NCBI GenBank assembly: GCA_021769725.1
Contig: JAETSI010000015.1
Coordinates: forward strand, 1 to 59,678
Direction of reading: 5' to 3'
Length of the DNA stretch: 59,678 bases
Source of the DNA: Oscillospiraceae bacterium
GTDB taxonomy: Bacteria > Bacillota > Clostridia > Oscillospirales > Ruminococcaceae
Shown here: in pieces, positions 39,407 through 47,464 of the stretch
Numbering within the stretch: the stretch's first letter is position 1
Layout of the letters: every line of letters starts with the position of its first letter
The notes under the pieces: model-generated
Told to the model about the DNA's origin: nothing
Databases searched by the model: none
What the model saw: only the letters and a program-made list of their open reading frames with translations
Made by a program: the position numbers and the translations under genes

Positions 39407-39472
39407 AACATCAATATCAGGCTTCCGAGGCATGTTGAGTGCGTGGTTTTGATGTCAAGGGAAAAGACATAA
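39407..39472 (+). repeat. Scar resembling an RlmD/RumA methyltransferase gene end (right copy)
   Basis: The frame INIRLPRHVECVVLMSREKT and stop (TAA at 39470) mirrors the scar at 7151-7216 in sequence, orientation and in the following TTTACGGCAC string. It stands just behind the graspetide operon as the other copy stands behind rloAB. The stretch 39320-39812 otherwise contains no gene; a 60-codon frame across the repeat is not credible. Confidence 0.55.
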
Positions 39473-39675
39473 AATCCCCGAATTTACGGCACCTTTCGAG
39501 TGCTGTACCGAATGACACACTCAATCTGAATGCCTTTTTTGCTGTATTCGGAAAAACATCAGCAGTAAAAAATCGCCTGACAACCAATCTGCACAGTGAG
39601 GTTTATGTGAAGTCTGGATAACAGAGAGGTCGGTACACTGTCATTTAGTTGTCATTCGTCAAAATGTATAAATAA

Positions 39676-39719
39676 TCCCCTCGTCACTAAGTTTTACATC
39701 CTGAGACGAGGGGAATTTT
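39676..39719 (+). terminator. Terminator upstream of the XRE-sigma gene
   Basis: TCCCCTCGTC (39676-39685) pairs with GACGAGGGGA (39705-39714), followed by ATTTTAT. It closes the accessory block to the left. Confidence 0.7.
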
Positions 39720-39812
39720 ATATCCTATTGGACTTCAAAGTGTCACAAATAGTTTCTTTACTATTTCAGAATAATGCGTTATAATGAAATTAAGAAAGGA
39801 GGTGGTGATAAG

Positions 39813-40256
39813 ATGCTGACCGGTCAAAAGATTGCAGAATTAAGAACGAAAGCGGGAATAACGCAGGAACAACTTGCTGAAAAACTTTATGTAACCAGAG
39901 CAATGGTATCTAAATGGGAGAGAGATATTTGTCTGCCTGATTATAATATGGTTGAAAAGATAGCAGGGTTTCTTTCGGTATCACCTGATGAGATCATGAG
40001 CAGAAGTGATGCAGTCCTCAATGAACTGTACAGCTTTTTATCAGACACCGACAGTAACGATCTGCTAAAAGACCTGAATGATTTTCTGTCAACATTGAAC
40101 AGACGTGACAAAAGTGTTTTTATCAGGCGATATTATTATCTTGAGGATATTAATGCAATTGCTAAAAACTATGATATTACAGAAAACAATGTCAGAACTG
40201 TTCTTATGCGTACACGGAAGAAATTCAAAAAATATCTGAAGGAGATGAGCTTATGA
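39813..40256 (+). CDS. XRE-type HTH fused to sigma-70 region 4
   Basis: 147 residues. Residues 1-62 form an XRE helix-turn-helix (GQKIAELRTKAGITQEQLAE, VSKWERDICLPDY). Residues 88-140 resemble sigma-70 region 4 (RRDKSVFIRRYYYLEDINAI, ITENNVRTVLMRTRKKFKKY). AAAGGAGGTG places the start at 39813. The ATGA overlap with a gene for a single-pass membrane protein suggests a regulator with a membrane partner, as in ECF sigma/anti-sigma pairs. The combination is widespread in Ruminococcus-type genomes; target genes are unknown. Confidence 0.8.
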   Translation: MLTGQKIAELRTKAGITQEQLAEKLYVTRAMVSKWERDICLPDYNMVEKIAGFLSVSPDEIMSRSDAVLNELYSFLSDTDSNDLLKDLNDFLSTLNRRDKSVFIRRYYYLEDINAIAKNYDITENNVRTVLMRTRKKFKKYLKEMSL

Positions 40257-41206
40257 AAAAGAATGATCTGCGTGATGCGTTATCAGGAATTAATAAGGAC
40301 TATATATCTGAATCTGATGATTTTAAGGCTATTTCTGCAGATTTCAGCAAGGAGAAAAGCCGTATAAGACGAATTGCCATATCGACGCTTTGCCTTGCAT
40401 TTGTTGGAATTGGAGTCATCGGAGTTGCCAAGAACGGTCTGCTGAAAAGAGATTTTCAAACAGCCAAAAAAGGAATTAGTACTATAAGTTCTGCTGAATC
40501 AGTAACAGATGCCGCTGCTGTTACGGCAAAACAGCCAACGGTTAGCGATAATCCGATCACTGATAAACCTTTGTATTATAGTAAGTTGGTAAAGAATACC
40601 GAAACACCTGAGATTGACGGATATGGCTCATCCGCTTCGTTGGATATTGCAGCCTTTGATGAATCCATGCTGAATGATTCTGTAGGTGTTATCGAGGGCG
40701 AGATAATTGACTTGTGGGTTAATCATTATGAGTATGCAACAGCAAGCGATAAGTTTGAGCCTAATGGACTGCTTTATCATAAACCATCAACAGTGGCTTA
40801 TAAGATACGAGTTGACAAAGTTTTCAGCGGCGATTTTAATGTCGGAGACGAAGTAACAGTTGAGGACTACTATTTTGTATGTGATTCGATAGTATCAATA
40901 AAAAAAGGCAGCAGCTATGTAATTCCGATCGGTAAGGGTAATGGAAAATTCTGTGAACATGATGAAATAATAAGCGGAGACACTGCCGTTGAAAGCTGCT
41001 ATTATACACTGTATCAGTTCCATCCGCAAATAGAAAAAGTCAATGGCGGATATGTCGTTTCGAGCGATTGGAAAACCCTTATAACAGATGAATGTACAGA
41101 GATAATAATGGACGTTGATAAAACGGATTTTCCGTTTCCCGGTTTGCTGTATTATGTGCCTGAGACCACATTCAATGACAGATTTGATCTTATTATTCCA
41201 AGCTAA
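40253..41206 (+). CDS. Single-pass membrane protein, putative partner of the XRE-sigma regulator
   Basis: 317 residues. A charged cytoplasmic N-terminus (about 1-39) precedes one transmembrane helix (about 41-60, IAISTLCLAFVGIGVIGVAK). A Ser/Thr/Ala-rich linker and an outer beta-rich domain of about 200 residues follow (VGVIEGEIIDLWVNHYEY, VDKVFSGDFNVGDEVTVEDY). The topology is that of anti-sigma or sensor proteins, and the start overlaps the regulator gene by ATGA. Family not firmly recognised; the regulatory role is inference. Confidence 0.65.
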   Translation: MKKNDLRDALSGINKDYISESDDFKAISADFSKEKSRIRRIAISTLCLAFVGIGVIGVAKNGLLKRDFQTAKKGISTISSAESVTDAAAVTAKQPTVSDNPITDKPLYYSKLVKNTETPEIDGYGSSASLDIAAFDESMLNDSVGVIEGEIIDLWVNHYEYATASDKFEPNGLLYHKPSTVAYKIRVDKVFSGDFNVGDEVTVEDYYFVCDSIVSIKKGSSYVIPIGKGNGKFCEHDEIISGDTAVESCYYTLYQFHPQIEKVNGGYVVSSDWKTLITDECTEIIMDVDKTDFPFPGLLYYVPETTFNDRFDLIIPS

Positions 41207-41212
41207 TAGACT

Positions 41213-41248
41213 AACGCCTCTGTCGGATTTCACTCCGACAGAGGCGTT
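41213..41248 (+). terminator. Strong terminator after the XRE-sigma operon
   Basis: A perfect 15-bp stem AACGCCTCTGTCGGA / TCCGACAGAGGCGTT with a six-base loop. There is no long T-run but the hairpin is very stable. From 41249 to 41628 I see no gene, RNA or repeat that I can name. Confidence 0.7.
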
Positions 41249-41628
41249 GATCATGAATGGTCACCTTTTCCAGAAGTTTCTTCACCAGAGCATCATCGAA
41301 CTCATAATCTCACTCGGCTGAGAACGAAGCACCACGTCTTTTCAGTAAATCTTGACGGCTACTGCGTTGAAAAAGTTCACCATATGACAGCATGCTTTCA
41401 CTTTTTCGAGTCTCGATTTTCTCTCGGTCGGTGCTTCTGCTTCACAGAGGTGTCTACTGAACACCCGCACCCTTTCCCTCGTTAAAACTATGCTCGAAAA
41501 TCTGCACATTCATTTTATATGAACACGCTCTTAATCTATTAAGGCAAACGTAACAGTTTGATTATGACTATTATTTTCTCCCGCATATATTCCATTTGTG
41601 AAATTTTCCTGAAAAGTAAAAAATAATA

Positions 41629-41657
41629 TTGACCACCCAGTTAATTTTTGTTATAAT
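41629..41657 (+). promoter_or_regulatory. Sigma-A promoter of the TetR-antiporter operon
   Basis: TTGACC, 17 bases, TATAAT, 35 bases before the tetR-type start. A likely target of autorepression by the TetR protein. Confidence 0.75.
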
Positions 41658-41692
41658 ATATATAATGCAAATCATTTTTCATGGAGGTCATT

Positions 41693-42304
41693 ATGAAGAG
41701 ATCGGAAAAGACAGCGTTAACGTTATCTAAGATAATGGAAGCAGCAATAATTGAATTTGGCGCAAACGGTTATGTCGGCGGTTCTGTAAATAATATCTGC
41801 AAAAGCGGTATTAACAAAGGACTTATATATCATAATTTCAAGGGCAAGGACGAACTTTATCTGAAATGTCTGGAGAAAAGCTGTGAAATGCTCATGAACC
41901 AAATTGAAAAAAATAACTGTTCGTCCAATCTGCTGCGGTATATGAGTGTACGGATGTCCTTCTTTAAGGAATACCCGAATGAGGCTCACATATTTTTTGA
42001 GTCAATATTACAACCGCAAGAGCATTTATGGAACGAGATACAAGAAATATTACAGCCATTTGAGAAGATCAACGAAACGGTATATCATTCGATAGTTTCA
42101 ACTGTTAAACTGCGTGACGGGATAACCGAAAAGGAAGCAATCGAATATTTCAAACAGATGCAGCGTATGTTCAACGGATATTTCAGCAATTTCGCCTATC
42201 GGTATATGTCGCTTGACGAACGCTTCAATGAACACGAAGCAAGCTTACCAAAGCTGCTTGATTTTATGCTGTACGGAATTGCCGAAGGAGATAATGAAAA
42301 ATGA
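41693..42304 (+). CDS. TetR/AcrR-family transcriptional regulator
   Basis: 203 residues. The N-terminal HTH reads TALTLSKIMEAAIIEFGANG, INKGLIYHNFKGKDELYLKC, a clear TetR_N pattern; the rest is a helical ligand-binding domain. The ATG at 41693 follows TGGAGGT by five bases and is preferred over an ATG at 41681 that overlaps the ribosome site. The stop overlaps the antiporter start by ATGA, so the regulator probably controls this operon and senses a cation, pH or drug signal. Confidence 0.9.
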   Translation: MKRSEKTALTLSKIMEAAIIEFGANGYVGGSVNNICKSGINKGLIYHNFKGKDELYLKCLEKSCEMLMNQIEKNNCSSNLLRYMSVRMSFFKEYPNEAHIFFESILQPQEHLWNEIQEILQPFEKINETVYHSIVSTVKLRDGITEKEAIEYFKQMQRMFNGYFSNFAYRYMSLDERFNEHEASLPKLLDFMLYGIAEGDNEK

Positions 42305-43512
42305 CGTTACTTTTAAGATGGCTTGCAGCGCTGACTCTGGCGGCACTTACAGGAAAAATGATATCCAAGCTCAAACTGCCGTCTATTTTGGGGTGGCTGA
42401 TTATCGGAATGGTTTTCGGACCACACGCATTAGGAATCGTCTCTCAGAACGTTCTGGATGCGTCATGGTATAAAGTTATTATCATGTGGATGCAGTGTGC
42501 ATTTGGATTAATGCTCGGAACGGAACTGGTATGGAAAAAAATGAAAAATTACGGTAAGGGGCTTGTTATCACTACATTAACGCAATCGTTAGGCACATTC
42601 TTGCTCGTAACGATTGTTTTTGGGATAATATTTGGATTGATCGGTGTTCCAATCTATCTTGCTTTCATATTTGGAAGTATTGCATTGGCTACCGCTCCGG
42701 CACCGGCATTATCTATCGTCAACGAATTTCATGCAAGCGGTCCTGTGACTGATATGCTTCTTCCAATGGCTGTACTGGATGACGTTGTGGCAATAGTAGT
42801 TTTTTTCACGGTAAATTCCGTTGTATCAGGATTTGCTTCCGGCGGTTCATTGTCATTATATATGATACCGCTGATGATATTTCTTCCGGTAATAATCGGC
42901 ATCGTTGTGGGACTTCCGGCAGGTCTGCTCCTGAAAAAAACACAAGGAAGAATACAAACTCTGGCTGTTCTGATTGTTGGCATCACTCTGACCGTCGGTA
43001 TAGGCTGGTTTGTTAATATGAAATTATCTGGAATTACATTAAACTATATGCTGATGGGAGTTTCATTTTCCGCCGCATTTACAAATATAGTCAGCGAGGA
43101 ACGTTTAAAAGAAATAACAGACCAATTTCATCCGATTTTAGCCGTTAGTCTGCTTGCTTCTATTGTTGATCTTGGCGCTCCGCTGAATTACCATCTGATC
43201 TTAGGTGCAGGATCGTACACGTTCATTTATATTGCTGCAAGAGGCATGGGAAAATATTTTGGAGCAAGACTTGGTGCAAAAGCTATGAAAATGCCTGATA
43301 CCGTGCAAAAATATCTGGGTCTTACGTTGCTGCCGCATTCTGGAGTTTCACTTGTCTTTACGGGAATTGCCTGTTCAGCTCTTGCTGCCAGAACTGAACT
43401 TGCAAGCATTTTGCAGGGAACAATCGCAGCGGCTGCTGTTATAAATGAAATTATTGCTGTTATTACTGCCAAAAAGGGCTTTGAGTTATCAGGAGAAATC
43501 AAAACGGTATAG
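42301..43512 (+). CDS. Cation:proton antiporter (CPA2/KefB-NapA type)
   Basis: 403 residues with about 12 hydrophobic segments. Visible are LPSILGWLIIGMVFGPHALG near the N-terminus, ALATAPAPALSIVNEFH and LLPMAVLDDVVAIVVFF, the last containing the DD pair used for ion binding in the CPA2 group. No TrkA-N or other soluble domain follows. It would exchange Na+ or K+ for H+ across the membrane. The gene overlaps that of its TetR-type regulator by four bases. Confidence 0.88.
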   Translation: MTLLLRWLAALTLAALTGKMISKLKLPSILGWLIIGMVFGPHALGIVSQNVLDASWYKVIIMWMQCAFGLMLGTELVWKKMKNYGKGLVITTLTQSLGTFLLVTIVFGIIFGLIGVPIYLAFIFGSIALATAPAPALSIVNEFHASGPVTDMLLPMAVLDDVVAIVVFFTVNSVVSGFASGGSLSLYMIPLMIFLPVIIGIVVGLPAGLLLKKTQGRIQTLAVLIVGITLTVGIGWFVNMKLSGITLNYMLMGVSFSAAFTNIVSEERLKEITDQFHPILAVSLLASIVDLGAPLNYHLILGAGSYTFIYIAARGMGKYFGARLGAKAMKMPDTVQKYLGLTLLPHSGVSLVFTGIACSALAARTELASILQGTIAAAAVINEIIAVITAKKGFELSGEIKTV

Positions 43513-43619
43513 ATAACACCGGCTTTTTCATTTTCGTTTCATTTTGCAAATTGTCTGACTTCTATTGTAACTTTACGGCAACACCGCACAAACTTTTGAG
43601 CAGATCAATATAATAAGTA

Positions 43620-43648
43620 TAGACAAACTTCCGGTTTTATGTTATAAT
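43620..43648 (+). promoter_or_regulatory. Promoter of the C_GCAxxG_C_C gene
   Basis: TAGACA, 17 bases, TATAAT, about 35 bases before the start. Confidence 0.65.
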
Positions 43649-43682
43649 TCAAAAGGATACTATAACGAAAGGAAGTATGAAA

Positions 43683-44153
43683 ATGAGTAAACGTGCCGAA
43701 AAAGCAAAATCTTTGTTTTATGAGGGCTATAACTGCACACAGTCGGTGGTGGGAGCTTTCGCCGATCTCTATGATATTGATATGAATACCGCAATGCGCT
43801 TTAGCGACGGTCTCGGCGGAGGCATGGGCAGAATGCGCCTTACCTGCGGAGCCGTATCTGCAATGGCTTTGATCGCAGGACTGGAACTGAGTTCAGGAAA
43901 GCCAAAGGATCTCGACAATCGTGCAGAAGTCTACGCTAAGGTAAGAGAAATGGCAGACGCTTTTCAGAAAAAAAATGGTTCAATCATTTGCCGTGAACTT
44001 CTCGGTGCATCTTTGCCAAAAGACAACGGTTCACGCCCCGAAGAACGAACCGCCGAATACTACAAAAAACGTCCCTGCCCCGGCTGCATCTACGACTGCG
44101 CCGAAATAATCGACAGATATCTCCTCGGAAATACAGACGGCGAAACAGAATAA
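43683..44153 (+). CDS. C_GCAxxG_C_C family protein (putative redox protein)
   Basis: 156 residues. The family's cysteine pattern is clear: EGYNCTQSVVGAF, GLGGGMGRMRLTCGAVSAMA, then ICRELLG and a C-terminal RPCPGCIYDCAEI. Several cysteines could bind metal or act in redox chemistry; function is not established. Two start codons are possible (43677 and 43683); 43683 leaves a better distance from AAAGGAAG. It has its own promoter. Confidence 0.85.
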   Translation: MSKRAEKAKSLFYEGYNCTQSVVGAFADLYDIDMNTAMRFSDGLGGGMGRMRLTCGAVSAMALIAGLELSSGKPKDLDNRAEVYAKVREMADAFQKKNGSIICRELLGASLPKDNGSRPEERTAEYYKKRPCPGCIYDCAEIIDRYLLGNTDGETE

Positions 44154-44218
44154 ACAGCGCAATATCGGCGATAAATCGGATATCAATACACAAATAGACT
44201 TATTTTTTTAAAAAACAC

Positions 44219-44247
44219 TTGATTTTTTTGCGAAAATATTGTATAAT
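44219..44247 (+). promoter_or_regulatory. Promoter of the Fe-S scaffold / GGGtGRT operon
   Basis: TTGATT, 17 bases, TATAAT, ahead of a palindrome and the gene at 44301. Confidence 0.7.
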
Positions 44248-44260
44248 TACGATATATGCT

Positions 44261-44279
44261 AAGGTGATATATTCACCTT
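44261..44279. promoter_or_regulatory. Palindrome, putative operator
   Basis: AAGGTGATATATTCACCTT is a perfect inverted repeat (7-base arms, 5-base centre) starting about 14 bases downstream of the -10 box and 13 bases before the ribosome site. Its place fits a repressor site or a short leader hairpin for the operon. Confidence 0.5.
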
Positions 44280-44300
44280 GAATATGAAAGGAGTACTTTT

Positions 44301-44993
44301 ATGATTTATTCTCACGAAGTTGAAAAAATGTGCCCCATCGCTCAGGGCGTTGCACACGGCGCCGCTCCTATTCCGGAGGAAGCAAAGTGGGTTAAGGCTA
44401 AGGAAATTAAGGATATTTCCGGTTTCACTCACGGAATCGGCTGGTGCGCACCTCAGCAGGGTACCTGCAAACTCACTCTTAATGTTAAAGAGGGTGTTAT
44501 CCAGGAATGTCTCGTCGAGACTATCGGATGCTCCGGTATGACTCATTCCGCTGCTATGGCTTCTGAAATCCTTCCCGGCAGAACTATACTTGAAGCTCTT
44601 AATACTGATCTCGTTTGTGACGCTATCAATACAGCTATGAGAGAACTTTTCCTTCAGATCGTTTACGGTCGTTCACAGAGCGCTTTCTCTGAAGACGGTC
44701 TTGTGATCGGCGCAGGTCTTGAAGACCTCGGAAAGGGACTTCGCTCACAGGTCGGCACAATGTACGGAACTCTCGCTAAGGGCCCACGTTATCTTGAGAT
44801 GACAGACGGATATGTTACAGGTCTTGCACTCAATGAAGATGACGAGATCATCGGTTATCAGTTCGTAAACTTCGGCAAAATGATGGACTTCATCAAGGCA
44901 GGCGACGACGCAAATACTGCAATCGAAAAGGCTAAGGGTCAGTACGGCAGAGTTGCTGACGCTGTAAAAATCGTTGATCCCAGAAAAGAATAA
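44301..44993 (+). CDS. Iron-sulfur scaffold-like protein paired with GGGtGRT
   Basis: 230 residues. The N-terminus contains HGIGWCAPQQGTCKLTL and VETIGCSGMTHSAAMASEIL, followed by LNTDLVCDAINTAMRELFLQ: a NifU_N-like arrangement with cysteines suited to cluster or metal binding. Databases usually name it an iron-sulfur cluster assembly scaffold protein. AAAGGAG precedes the ATG. The next gene begins 14 bp downstream, a pairing that is very constant in Clostridia; the joint function remains undefined. Confidence 0.8.
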   Translation: MIYSHEVEKMCPIAQGVAHGAAPIPEEAKWVKAKEIKDISGFTHGIGWCAPQQGTCKLTLNVKEGVIQECLVETIGCSGMTHSAAMASEILPGRTILEALNTDLVCDAINTAMRELFLQIVYGRSQSAFSEDGLVIGAGLEDLGKGLRSQVGTMYGTLAKGPRYLEMTDGYVTGLALNEDDEIIGYQFVNFGKMMDFIKAGDDANTAIEKAKGQYGRVADAVKIVDPRKE

Positions 44994-45007
44994 GGAGGAC
45001 CTTAAAA

Positions 45008-46006
45008 ATGGCTTTATTTGAATCATATGAAAGACGTGAAAAGCAGATACTTGCCGTTATCAAGGAATACGGCATCAACTCTATCGAGGAGTGCGCAGAT
45101 GTCTGCAAGGAAAAAGGACTTGATATCTACAAACTCGTTGAAGGCATTCAGCCTATCTGCTTTGAAAACGCAAAGTGGGCTTACACAGTAGGCTGCGCTA
45201 TCGCTATCAAGAAGGGCTGCACAAGAGCTGCCGATGCTGCTGCTGCTATCGGTGAAGGTCTCCAGGCTTTCTGTATCCCCGGTTCTGTCGCAGATCAGCG
45301 TAAGGTTGGTCTTGGTCACGGAAACCTTGGCAAGATGCTTCTTGAAGAAGAAACAGAATGTTTCGCTTTCCTCGCAGGTCACGAATCATTCGCCGCTGCC
45401 GAAGGTGCTATCGGTATCGCTGAAAAGGCAAACAAGGTTCGTCAGAAGCCTCTCCGTGTTATCCTCAACGGTCTCGGAAAGGACGCTGCTCAGATAATCG
45501 CAAGAATCAACGGATTTACATACGTTGAAACCGAAATGGACTATCATACAGGTGAGGTTAAGGAAGTATTCCGCAAGCCCTACTCTGACGGTCTCCGTTC
45601 AAAGGTAAACTGCTACGGAGCTAACGACGTAACAGAGGGAGTTGCTATCATGTGGAAAGAAAACGTTGACGTTTCTATCACAGGTAACTCAACCAACCCG
45701 ACACGTTTCCAGCACCCCGTTGCAGGAACTTACAAGAAAGAACGTACAGACGCAGGAAAGAAGTATTTCTCAGTTGCATCAGGCGGCGGTACAGGACGTA
45801 CACTTCATCCTGATAATATGGCTGCCGGTCCTGCTTCCTATGGTATGACTGATACAATGGGACGTATGCACTCGGATGCTCAGTTTGCAGGATCTTCTTC
45901 TGTTCCGGCTCACGTTGAAATGATGGGTCTTATCGGTATGGGTAATAATCCCATGGTCGGTGCAACTGTTGCTTGCGCAGTCGCTGTTGAAGAAGCTATG
46001 AAGTAA
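45008..46006 (+). CDS. GGGtGRT protein
   Basis: 332 residues. It has the name-giving motif SVASGGGTGRTLHPDNMAAG (about 257-276), with AVGCAIAIKKGC-like and VGLGHGNLGKMLLEEETECF segments. The family is well defined but uncharacterised. AAGGAGG lies before the ATG. Codon choice is strongly biased towards CTC/ATC/GGT, as in highly expressed genes, unlike the accessory genes around it; the upstream scaffold gene shows the same bias. A terminator follows directly, so the operon has two genes. Confidence 0.9.
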   Translation: MALFESYERREKQILAVIKEYGINSIEECADVCKEKGLDIYKLVEGIQPICFENAKWAYTVGCAIAIKKGCTRAADAAAAIGEGLQAFCIPGSVADQRKVGLGHGNLGKMLLEEETECFAFLAGHESFAAAEGAIGIAEKANKVRQKPLRVILNGLGKDAAQIIARINGFTYVETEMDYHTGEVKEVFRKPYSDGLRSKVNCYGANDVTEGVAIMWKENVDVSITGNSTNPTRFQHPVAGTYKKERTDAGKKYFSVASGGGTGRTLHPDNMAAGPASYGMTDTMGRMHSDAQFAGSSSVPAHVEMMGLIGMGNNPMVGATVACAVAVEEAMK

Positions 46007-46023
46007 GTACTATTCAATAAATT

Positions 46024-46056
46024 ATCCCCTGAATTGCGTATTCAGGGGATTTTTTC
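46024..46056 (+). terminator. Terminator after the GGGtGRT gene
   Basis: ATCCCCTGAAT / ATTCAGGGGAT perfect 11-bp stem, five-base loop, T-run of six. Confidence 0.88.
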
Positions 46057-46077
46057 AGCTTTTCACTCACAAAGCCG

Positions 46078-46512
46078 TCAAGCATTTGTATACTTCTCCA
46101 ATGATTTTTTAAGCGACTCATATCTTAACCGTTTCTCTTCTTTAGCAAAATGGACTTCCCGGAACTGTTCCGGATTATCACTGTATACGAGCTTTTCATC
46201 GCCGAACTGTTCGCTTGTCAGATCGAAAATACAGTCACCAATCACATTATAACAATGATAATTGCCTCCGCTGCGAAGTATTCCGTAAACTTGTCCGCCA
46301 AAAATATCCTGCGCAAGAAATGCAGTTATAGAACACTGCCCGAGTGTTTTGTTATCGGATGTCCAGTATGCACGCATTCTTGGGGCACAGGTTTCCGCAG
46401 ACCATATTTCAGACAGAGCATCATACAGCTCTCTCGGAGAATGTATTGCAGGATATATATTGTTAATTGGTTTGACTTCTGTTGTTTCCCAGCCATAAAA
46501 TTTGTATTCCAT
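46078..46512 (-). CDS. YunG-like protein
   Basis: 144 residues. SPRELYDALSEIWSAETCAP, WTSDNKTLGQCSITAFLAQD and HCYNVIGDCIFDLTSEQFGD follow the pattern of the YunG-like family, which resembles papain/NlpC-type folds with the Cys of GQC and a His of HCYN. The function is unknown. The gene is convergent with the GGGtGRT operon and lies behind its terminator. Confidence 0.75.
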   Translation of the reverse strand: MEYKFYGWETTEVKPINNIYPAIHSPRELYDALSEIWSAETCAPRMRAYWTSDNKTLGQCSITAFLAQDIFGGQVYGILRSGGNYHCYNVIGDCIFDLTSEQFGDEKLVYSDNPEQFREVHFAKEEKRLRYESLKKSLEKYTNA

Positions 46513-46581
46513 ATAATCCTCCCGGAAAATTTTATTTCATTGATATTATAACACATATGCTATTTTAAATCAAGCCATCAC

Positions 46582-46610
46582 TTGACCTTTTACGAAAAAT
46601 GCAGTATAAT
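46582..46610 (+). promoter_or_regulatory. Promoter of the SpoU-permease-GTPase group
   Basis: TTGACC, 17 bases, TATAAT, 29 bases before the methyltransferase start. The two following genes are closely spaced and may share it. Confidence 0.75.
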
Positions 46611-46639
46611 TTAATTATATAAAACTCAAAGGAGTAATT

Positions 46640-47455
46640 ATGTCAAAAATAATTGAAATAACCGATCTTACGGAAAAGGAATTATATTTTTACTCCGTAA
46701 CATCGGAAGTACAACTTCTGCGATGCAACGAACCAGAACCTGGAATTTTTATCGCTGAAAGCCCGAAAGTCATTCGCCGTGCTCTTGATGCCGGATACAA
46801 ACCTATATCACTGCTGCTGGAAAGAAAATATATCACAGGTCAGGCTGCGGATATAATAGAACGCTGCGGAGATATACCTGTTTATACTGCCGATTCCGAT
46901 GTCCTTACGTCTATTACAGGATTCCGGCTTACTCAGGGTGCGCTTTGTGCCATGAGAAGACAAGCAACTTCTGATGCCGTTCAGATATGCAGTCATGCAT
47001 CACGCATCGCAGTTCTGGAAGATATAATGAACCAGACAAATGTCGGAGCAATTTTTCGCTCGGCAGCCGCACTTGGTTTTGATGCTGTTCTATTGACTTC
47101 CGGATGCAGCGATCCACTCTACAGGCGCTCTGTAAGAGTGAGTATGGGAACTGTTTTTCAGATTCCTTGGGCTTATCTTGAAAAATCGTCCAACGACTAT
47201 GTAAGCACTCTCAGAAAAATGGGCTTCTCCCCTGCTGCCATGGCTCTTACCGATAATTCTGTCGGCATTGACAATACGGAACTGAACAATGAAAAAAAAC
47301 TTGCTGTAATTCTCGGTACCGAAGGAGAGGGACTCAGACAATCTACTATATCTGCCTGCGATTATACGGTAAAGATTCCTATGTCACACGGCGTTGATTC
47401 CCTTAACGTAGCTGCCGCCAGTGCCGTTGCATTCTGGCAGCTTGGAAAGCGTTAA
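46640..47455 (+). CDS. SpoU/TrmH-family rRNA/tRNA 2'-O-methyltransferase
   Basis: 271 residues. An N-terminal substrate-binding domain precedes the SPOUT knot: motif 1 MNQTNVGAIFRSAAALGFD, motif 2 LAVILGTEGEGL and motif 3 IPMSHGVDSLNVAAASAVAF. It transfers a methyl group from SAM to a ribose 2'-OH; the exact RNA site cannot be read from sequence. AAAGGAG precedes the ATG; the permease gene starts nine bases after the stop. Confidence 0.9.
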   Translation: MSKIIEITDLTEKELYFYSVTSEVQLLRCNEPEPGIFIAESPKVIRRALDAGYKPISLLLERKYITGQAADIIERCGDIPVYTADSDVLTSITGFRLTQGALCAMRRQATSDAVQICSHASRIAVLEDIMNQTNVGAIFRSAAALGFDAVLLTSGCSDPLYRRSVRVSMGTVFQIPWAYLEKSSNDYVSTLRKMGFSPAAMALTDNSVGIDNTELNNEKKLAVILGTEGEGLRQSTISACDYTVKIPMSHGVDSLNVAAASAVAFWQLGKR

Positions 47456-47464
47456 GGTGATATT

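Noticed and set aside
39439..39621. 60-codon frame behind the graspetide precursor as a second peptide gene
   Set aside because: It overlaps the rRNA-methyltransferase-like scar, lacks a ribosome site and shows no repeat of the core pattern.
46150..46551. 133-residue plus-strand frame
   Set aside because: Antisense to the YunG-like gene, whose motifs are clear; no ribosome site.
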